From Planctomycetota bacterium (GTDB lineage: Bacteria; Planctomycetota; Phycisphaerae; Phycisphaerales; UBA1924): a stretch of 53,679 nucleotides of DNA. The notes below the pieces were generated by a model, which did not search any database, had not been told where the DNA came from, and saw only the letters and a list, made by a program, of their open reading frames with translations. Below are positions 48,965 to 53,679 of the stretch, in pieces (within the stretch, counting starts at the first letter, position 1; the number at the start of each line of letters is the position of its first letter). The stretch lies in NCBI GenBank assembly GCA_024276195.1, contig JAJRXR010000013.1, positions 1 to 53,679 on the forward strand, given 5' to 3'. The translations under genes were made by a program, and so were the position numbers.

Positions 48965-51900
48965 TTACGGGCAGCCGGCGCCGAAGACGGCGAGGTAGGC
49001 GGCGACGTCGGAGAAGTCCCACTGACCGAACGGGGCGGCGAGGTCGGCCTCGGGCGCCATGGCGGCGAAGGCGGTGAGGAAGGCGGAGACGTCGGAGAAG
49101 TCGAGCGAGCCGAATGGTTCGGCGAGGTCGGCCTCGTTGCACCCGGAGGGGCCTACGCAGATGAAGGATTCGATGTGGAGGGCGTCGATGCCGGCCTCGA
49201 TGACGTTTTGCGTGCCGAAGTCGGAGGCGGTGAAGCGGAGACGGATCTGGTCGGTGGGAGTGACGAAGTCGGCGACGCGGAAGGAGGCCTCGATCCAGGC
49301 GCCTGTGCCGCTGGGCCCGACGGATTCGAGCGTGGTCCAGTTGGCGCCAGAGTCGTTGGAGATTTCGACGATGAAGAGGTCGTCGGAGGCGGCGCCGACG
49401 GTGGTGTCGTACCAGCGTCGGTAGGAGAGCACGGCTTCGGGGGCGGAGGCGAGGGCGTAGTCGGAGCTGGTGAGGATGGTGGCGGCGTTGTCAACGTCGG
49501 TGTTGTCGTCGGCGTTGCCGGTGAGCCAGCACTGTCCGGAGCCGTCGGCGTCGAAGGCGGGGTCGCCGCGGTCGCCGCCGCCGACGGGCGTGCCGCGTTC
49601 CCAGCGTCCGGTGGCCTGGGTGGTGACGCCTCCGGTGACGGTCCAGCCGGAGTCGGCCTCGAAGTTGTCGTCGAGGAGGACGGTGATCTCTCCGATGTCA
49701 ACGGAGAAGGGGTTGGCGGCGGCGGCGGTGGGGAGGTTGATGACGCCCGCAAGATTGCCCTCGGCGGTGACGAAGAACTGGATGGTCTCGTCGCAGTCGG
49801 CGCCGGGGATGGTGGAGGTGAATGCGTTGGCGCCGGCGTCGGTCATGGCGACGGTGGTGAAGGAGCCGGCGTCGAAGCGGTAGCTGAGCATGACCGAGCC
49901 GGGGACGAGGGTGTCGATGCCCGGGAAGATGGCGACATCAACGGGCAGGGGTGTCGCCGGCGGGTGGAGCGCGGGGACGACGGTGGTCAGGGCAGCGGCG
50001 AGGAAGCCCTCGCCCAGGTCGGGCGTGGCGGAGAGGGCGAAGGTCTGGGGGCCGCTGGCGACGCTGGTCCCGACAACCTCGACGCGCCAGGCGCCGGACT
50101 CGGGGTTGGTGATCTGGACCTGCTCGATGTTGTTGAGCGTGTCAACCTGGGTCTGGACGGCGGGGCTTGCGGGGCTCGCGGGGTTGAGTGTCCAGGGGAA
50201 GAAGCGCACGCCCGAGGGTGAGACGACGACGAGGTCGAGGTCGTTGATGAGCGCGGGGCTGACGTTGGGCGTGCCAGCGGGGTCGTCCCAGGCCATGGTG
50301 ATTTTCATCTCGGGCGTGCCGCCCGGGATGTTGATGGTGAAGGTGACGGCGCCGCCCTGGTCAACGATGTCTTCGGCCCAGTCTCCGGTGCGCATGAGGT
50401 CGATGGCATCGACGACACGGGCGGAGCCGTAGCCGTATTGGTAGTCGGGGCCGGTGTTTCCAAGGTCAACGGCGGAGTGGCAGAGCCAGGCTTTCATGAG
50501 TTGGTTGGAGGGGTCGGGCTGTGCGGGGAAGTTGTTGCGGAAGTCTTCGAAGATGAGTGCGCCCATGCCGGCGAGTGTGGGGCCTGACATGGAGGTGCCG
50601 CAGAGTGTGGTGTAGTCGGTGTCGAAGCCGGAGTCGGTGGAGGTGACGCCGAAGTCGCCGTTGGACTGGCACCCGGGGCCGGCGAGGACGGGGCGGATGC
50701 GTCCGTCGTCGGAGGGGCCCCAGCTGGAGAAGGAGGTCATGGAGTCGTTGTTGGAGTTGAGAGCGCCGACGGTGATGGCGTTTTTGTTGTTGGCGGGCGG
50801 GGGGGAGGTGTTGTAGGCGGAGCCACAGGACGAGCCTCGTTCGTTGCCGGCGGACCAGAAGATGACGATGGGGCCGCCGAGTGAGCCTCGGATGATGTTG
50901 TCGATGGTGGCGGCGCAGAGGCCGTAGTCGCCTTCCCAGGCGCAGGGGAAGCCGTTGGGCCCGACGTTGGAGCCGATGGAGTTGTTGGAGATGCTGGCGC
51001 CGTGGGTGTTGATGGCGGTGGAGTAGTCGGCCTCGATGTCACCCGGGTTGGTGTAGAGGAAGGTGCCCGAGCCGTCCCACTCGAAGCCGGCGGAGACGAT
51101 GGAGGCGCCCGGGGCCATGCCGGTATGGGTGGAGTTGCCTGTGCCGTTGCCGGCGACGGTGCCTGAGACGTGGGTGGCGTGGAAGTTGGTGCCCGATCCG
51201 TCGATGACGGTGGTGCGTCCGGCGAGATCGACGTGGGAGGCGCGGGCGGTGCCGGCGTCGTAGACGAGGACCGTCACGCCCGAGCCGTCGAGGCTGTACG
51301 GGGCGCTCTGGGCGATATCGACCTGGGTGATGGCGCGGTTGGAGGCGTTGAAGCCTTCCATGCGCGGCAGCGGGGGCTCGATCCACTGGACACGGTCGTC
51401 TTCGGCGAGGGCGTGGACCTGGCTGAGCGGGAGCTCGACGACCATCGAGTTGACACTGATGAGCGTGTCGCGGACGACGCCGGCGTGGTTGGTGATGACG
51501 GTGTTGGCCTCTTGGAGGACGGCGTCGATGTCGTCGTGGAAGCGGACGTAGACGCCGACAATGGGGTCGGCGAGCGGGCCGTTGTCGCGAGCGCCAGCGT
51601 CAACGATTGACCACGCGGGGGGCGCGAGGTTGAGCAGGGTGTCGTGGAGCTTGTATTCGATGCGGATCGGTGCGGCGGCGATGAGGCCGGCGGCGGCGAG
51701 GGCGTTGGCCTGCGCGCCCGGGTCAAGGCGGGCGAAGTAGGCGCCCGAGCCGAGGGGGGAGAGCAGGGTGACGCCCTGAGCGCCGAGGCTGGTGCGTTCG
51801 GGCTTGGACAGAGCGCTGTCGAAGCGGAGGATCATGCGGGGGGCGCCGGGCTGGGCGGCGAGGCGGAGGGCCTCGGTGGCGGCCTGCGCGGGGGCGGCGG

Positions 51901-52024
51901 GGGCGGGGGCGAGGCGCTGGGCGGCGTCGGAGCGCCAGACGATGGTGTCGTCGAGGGCGATGGCTGAGCCGGCGCAGGCGAGCAGGGCCGCGAGGGCGAT
52001 GGTCCGGGTGGTGGATTTCCGCAC
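48965..52024 (-). CDS. Secreted subtilisin-like protease (S8, KP-43-like) with GC-type dockerin
   Basis: 1019 residues from GTG 52024, with AAGGAG six bases upstream. Signal peptide about 1-24, a long propeptide, then S8 with Asp256 (TVLVYDAGTARASH), His282 (FHATHVSG), Asn394 (FWSAGNERG) and Ser478 (GTSMSGPTLAG). A C-terminal jelly-roll (about 580-690), a further beta-sandwich part (about 800-950, NFEADSGWTVTGG, ATGRWERGTPVGG) and a GC-type dockerin (GCNEADLAEPFG...GAGCP) follow. All catalytic residues are intact. The longer open frame to 53086 overlaps the next gene and is a shadow. Confidence 0.92.
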   Translation of the reverse strand: MRKSTTRTIALAALLACAGSAIALDDTIVWRSDAAQRLAPAPAAPAQAATEALRLAAQPGAPRMILRFDSALSKPERTSLGAQGVTLLSPLGSGAYFARLDPGAQANALAAAGLIAAAPIRIEYKLHDTLLNLAPPAWSIVDAGARDNGPLADPIVGVYVRFHDDIDAVLQEANTVITNHAGVVRDTLISVNSMVVELPLSQVHALAEDDRVQWIEPPLPRMEGFNASNRAITQVDIAQSAPYSLDGSGVTVLVYDAGTARASHVDLAGRTTVIDGSGTNFHATHVSGTVAGNGTGNSTHTGMAPGASIVSAGFEWDGSGTFLYTNPGDIEADYSTAINTHGASISNNSIGSNVGPNGFPCAWEGDYGLCAATIDNIIRGSLGGPIVIFWSAGNERGSSCGSAYNTSPPPANNKNAITVGALNSNNDSMTSFSSWGPSDDGRIRPVLAGPGCQSNGDFGVTSTDSGFDTDYTTLCGTSMSGPTLAGMGALIFEDFRNNFPAQPDPSNQLMKAWLCHSAVDLGNTGPDYQYGYGSARVVDAIDLMRTGDWAEDIVDQGGAVTFTINIPGGTPEMKITMAWDDPAGTPNVSPALINDLDLVVVSPSGVRFFPWTLNPASPASPAVQTQVDTLNNIEQVQITNPESGAWRVEVVGTSVASGPQTFALSATPDLGEGFLAAALTTVVPALHPPATPLPVDVAIFPGIDTLVPGSVMLSYRFDAGSFTTVAMTDAGANAFTSTIPGADCDETIQFFVTAEGNLAGVINLPTAAAANPFSVDIGEITVLLDDNFEADSGWTVTGGVTTQATGRWERGTPVGGGDRGDPAFDADGSGQCWLTGNADDNTDVDNAATILTSSDYALASAPEAVLSYRRWYDTTVGAASDDLFIVEISNDSGANWTTLESVGPSGTGAWIEASFRVADFVTPTDQIRLRFTASDFGTQNVIEAGIDALHIESFICVGPSGCNEADLAEPFGSLDFSDVSAFLTAFAAMAPEADLAAPFGQWDFSDVAAYLAVFGAGCP

Positions 52025-52126
52025 GAGAGTCTCCTTGGTGGCGATTCGCCCGCAGAAGCTCGGGCGAGTGTTCAACGTACCGGGAAAGTGGGGGCTGTGG
52101 AAGGGGTTGAGTAGATACGGGGTGTT

Positions 52127-52164
52127 GAAGAAAGAGCGGGGCGAGCCTTTCGGATCGCCCCGCT
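52127..52164 (-). terminator. Intrinsic terminator of the M43 metalloprotease gene
   Basis: AGCGGGGCGA (52135-52144) and TCGCCCCGCT (52155-52164) form a perfect ten-base stem with a ten-base loop; on the minus strand it is followed by CTTTCTT. It lies 24 bases past the metalloprotease stop. Confidence 0.8.
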
Positions 52165-52187
52165 GGGGATTTGGAGAAGATGACCGT

Positions 52188-53411
52188 CTATGGGCAGCCA
52201 GCGGCGAAGAGGCCCAGGAAGGCGACAACATCGGAGAAGTCAAAGACGCCTGCGGGAAGAGCGAGGTCGGCCTGGGGGGCGCCGCCGCTGAAGGCGATGA
52301 GGAAGGCGGTGACATCGGAGAAGTCGAGGACGCCGAAGGGGGGGAGGAAATCGGCGGGTGAGCAGGCGCCGCCGCCGGTGGCGTCGGAGGCGAGGTTGGG
52401 TCGGTAGTGTTCGAGGGTGCAGCGCATGCGGTTGGACTGTTCGGGTGTGAACATTTCCATGCAGATGTCGTCGGAGTAGTCCATGTAGTTGTCTTTGGGG
52501 GCCTGGAGGCCGCAGGAGGAGCGTGAGCCGGGGCAGCCGAAGGTGGGTGTGCTTTCGTTGTTGGTGTCGCAGATGCGGTCGCCGGAGTTGTAGCAGGAGC
52601 CGCCGGCGCATCCGCCGTTGAAGGTGTGGTAGAGGCCGAAGTAGTGCCCGAGTTCGTGGGTGGTGGTGCGACCGAGGTGGTAGGGGACGAGCGGGGCGTT
52701 GCGTCCGAAGGAGGAGTAGAGGACGACGACACGGTCGGAGTTGGAGCCGGCGATACCGCCCTGGGGGAGGTCGGGGACGTACCCGAGTGCGCCGGAGGCG
52801 GAGTTGGTGTAGATGTTGAGGTAGCGGTTGGTGTCCCAGGCGAGGGTGTTCCAGTACGAGCCGTTGTCGTTGAACCAGGAGTTGCTGGTGGTGTAGGTGA
52901 TGCCGTTGGTGGGGGAGCCGGAGGGGTCTTCGGTGGCGAGGAAGAACTCGAACTGAGAGTCGGTCCCGTTGGCGCCGTTGGAGCCGGCGATGGCCTGGAA
53001 ATCTTCGTTGAGGACGTCGATCTGAGACTGGACGCGGCTCTCGGAGATGAAGCCGGTTCCGGCGTTGTTCTGGATGACGTGGACAACGACGGGGATTCGG
53101 AAGAGACCGGCGGAGGGGTCGTACTGGGTTTCGATGTTGGTGTTGTTGTAGGAGCAGTCGCTGGCGGCGCCGCGGGCGGGGCCTTGCTGGGCGTCGATCA
53201 TGCTCGCCTGGGTGAGGCAGTGGGTCTGCTCGGTGTCGAAGTAGCCGGAGTCGGCGAGGGCCTGCCAGGAGTTGTAGAGCTGGCCGTTGGCGTAGATGGT
53301 GTTGTCATCGACGACGTGGAAGGAGGGGCGGGCCAGGGGTGAATCATCGGTGGCGAGCGCGGAGGAGGCGCAGGCGGCGAGTGCGAATGCGAGTGCGGCT
53401 TGGATGGTCAC
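52188..53411 (-). CDS. Secreted M43 (pappalysin-type) zinc metalloprotease with GC-type dockerin
   Basis: 407 residues from GTG 53411, with GGAG eight bases upstream. Signal peptide about 1-20. The metzincin motif HELGHYFGLYH (H252, E253, H256, G259, H262) binds zinc, and the Met-turn is in KDNYMDYSDD (M310). Upstream FRIPVVVHVIQNN and downstream CMEMFTPEQSNRMRCTLEHY fit the M43B pappalysin/ulilysin family. Many cysteines suggest disulfide stabilisation after export. Ends with CSPADFLPPFG...AAGCP, a GC-type dockerin. Located immediately upstream of the subtilase in the same direction, but with its own terminator. Confidence 0.9.
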   Translation of the reverse strand: MTIQAALAFALAACASSALATDDSPLARPSFHVVDDNTIYANGQLYNSWQALADSGYFDTEQTHCLTQASMIDAQQGPARGAASDCSYNNTNIETQYDPSAGLFRIPVVVHVIQNNAGTGFISESRVQSQIDVLNEDFQAIAGSNGANGTDSQFEFFLATEDPSGSPTNGITYTTSNSWFNDNGSYWNTLAWDTNRYLNIYTNSASGALGYVPDLPQGGIAGSNSDRVVVLYSSFGRNAPLVPYHLGRTTTHELGHYFGLYHTFNGGCAGGSCYNSGDRICDTNNESTPTFGCPGSRSSCGLQAPKDNYMDYSDDICMEMFTPEQSNRMRCTLEHYRPNLASDATGGGACSPADFLPPFGVLDFSDVTAFLIAFSGGAPQADLALPAGVFDFSDVVAFLGLFAAGCP

Positions 53412-53501
53412 GGCTTGAACTCCAGATGCGGTGAAGGGGGACACGGGGAATCGGCGCACCGCCTGGGGGAGGCGGCACACCGGGGGGGGAATGCGGGGCG
53501 G

Positions 53502-53679
53502 TTATGGGCAGCCAGCGCCGAAGGCGCCCAGGTAAGCGATGACGTCGGAGAAGTCTAAGGTTCCGAAGGGGGGGGCAAGGTCGGCGCTGGGGTCGCTTGA
53601 GGCGAAGGCGACGAGGAAGGCGGTGATGTCGGAGAAGTCGAGGACGCCGAAGGGCTCGGCGAGGTCGGCCTCGGAGCAG
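53502..53679 (-). CDS. 3' end of a further GC-type dockerin protein (partial)
   Basis: The last 58 codons of a gene entering from beyond the window: CSEADLAEPFGVLDFSDITA, FLVAFASSDPSADLAPPFGT, LDFSDVIAYLGAFGAGCP, then TAA at 53502. Both dockerin halves and the Cys-Gly-Cys-Pro ends are complete. The N-terminal domain, and so the function, is not visible. It lies in the same direction as the metalloprotease and subtilase. Confidence 0.88.
   Translation of the reverse strand, partial: CSEADLAEPFGVLDFSDITAFLVAFASSDPSADLAPPFGTLDFSDVIAYLGAFGAGCP

Noticed and set aside
52025-53086. N-terminal extension of the subtilase at 48965-52024
   Set aside because: It overlaps the M43 metalloprotease on another frame, consists of Ser/Pro/Thr low-complexity text, and a GTG with a good ribosome-binding site precedes the signal peptide.

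Overview
This GC-rich window looks like chromosomal DNA from a planctomycete of the class Phycisphaerae. The main evidence is at least seven, and probably nine, secreted proteins ending in a 'GC-type' dockerin-like domain: two ADLxxPFGxLDFxDVxAFLxAF halves closed by Gly-Cys-Pro. A DUF6677-type membrane protein and LPS-type genes fit the same lineage. Assignments come from reading motifs; no database search was run.

Layout. 1-4.9 kb: start of an off-window gene, an 8-bp microsatellite, a DEAD-box helicase (DEVD variant), a glycosyltransferase divergent from an LPS-type kinase, and an orphan DNA methyltransferase. 5-17.5 kb: a secretome island with four FG-GAP/subtilase/DUF1028 dockerin proteins plus one near-canonical dockerin protein, an MntR-like regulator and an anchored AsmA-like protein. 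17.5-21.6 kb: UbiA prenyltransferase, GbsR-type regulator, a membrane HTH protein and an XRE-S24 repressor. 21.7-25.8 kb: a phage-derived cassette (HTH protein, ABC-ATPase fused to GNAT, small protein, terminase large subunit) with no capsid or portal genes, flanked and interrupted by simple-repeat blocks. 25.8-33.3 kb: DUF6677 pair, HerA-like ATPase, seven-iron-type ferredoxin, methionyl-tRNA synthetase. 33.4-38.9 kb: ECF sigma/anti-sigma pair, then a TPR protein coupled to a SpoIIE-type phosphatase. 39.4-45.8 kb: a leftward run DoxX-VWA-tmk-zinc ribbon-tmk remnant-zinc ribbon-plsY. 45.9-53.7 kb: tRNA-Leu(UAG), another FG-GAP dockerin protein, a cytosine deaminase/upp salvage pair, then a subtilase, an M43 metalloprotease and a partial protein, all three with dockerin-like tails.

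The most unusual signals are: (1) palindromic 21-bp repeats inserted in frame into metG, adding about 53 residues, with three more copies in its promoter region; (2) about a dozen genes with a TAnnnT hexamer (often TAGACT or TAGGCT) 5-10 nt before the start codon and little or no Shine-Dalgarno, suggesting leaderless mRNAs, including a shared bidirectional element at 2959-2965; (3) the orphan terminase/ABC-GNAT cassette; (4) a degenerate copy of the tmk 3' end lying between duplicated zinc-ribbon genes; (5) a dockerin-like domain in which calcium ligands are lost and a cysteine pair appears instead.

Functionally the window mixes housekeeping genes with an exported protein programme: proteases with intact catalytic residues and seven-bladed propellers sharing one anchoring tail, whose receptor is not in this window.
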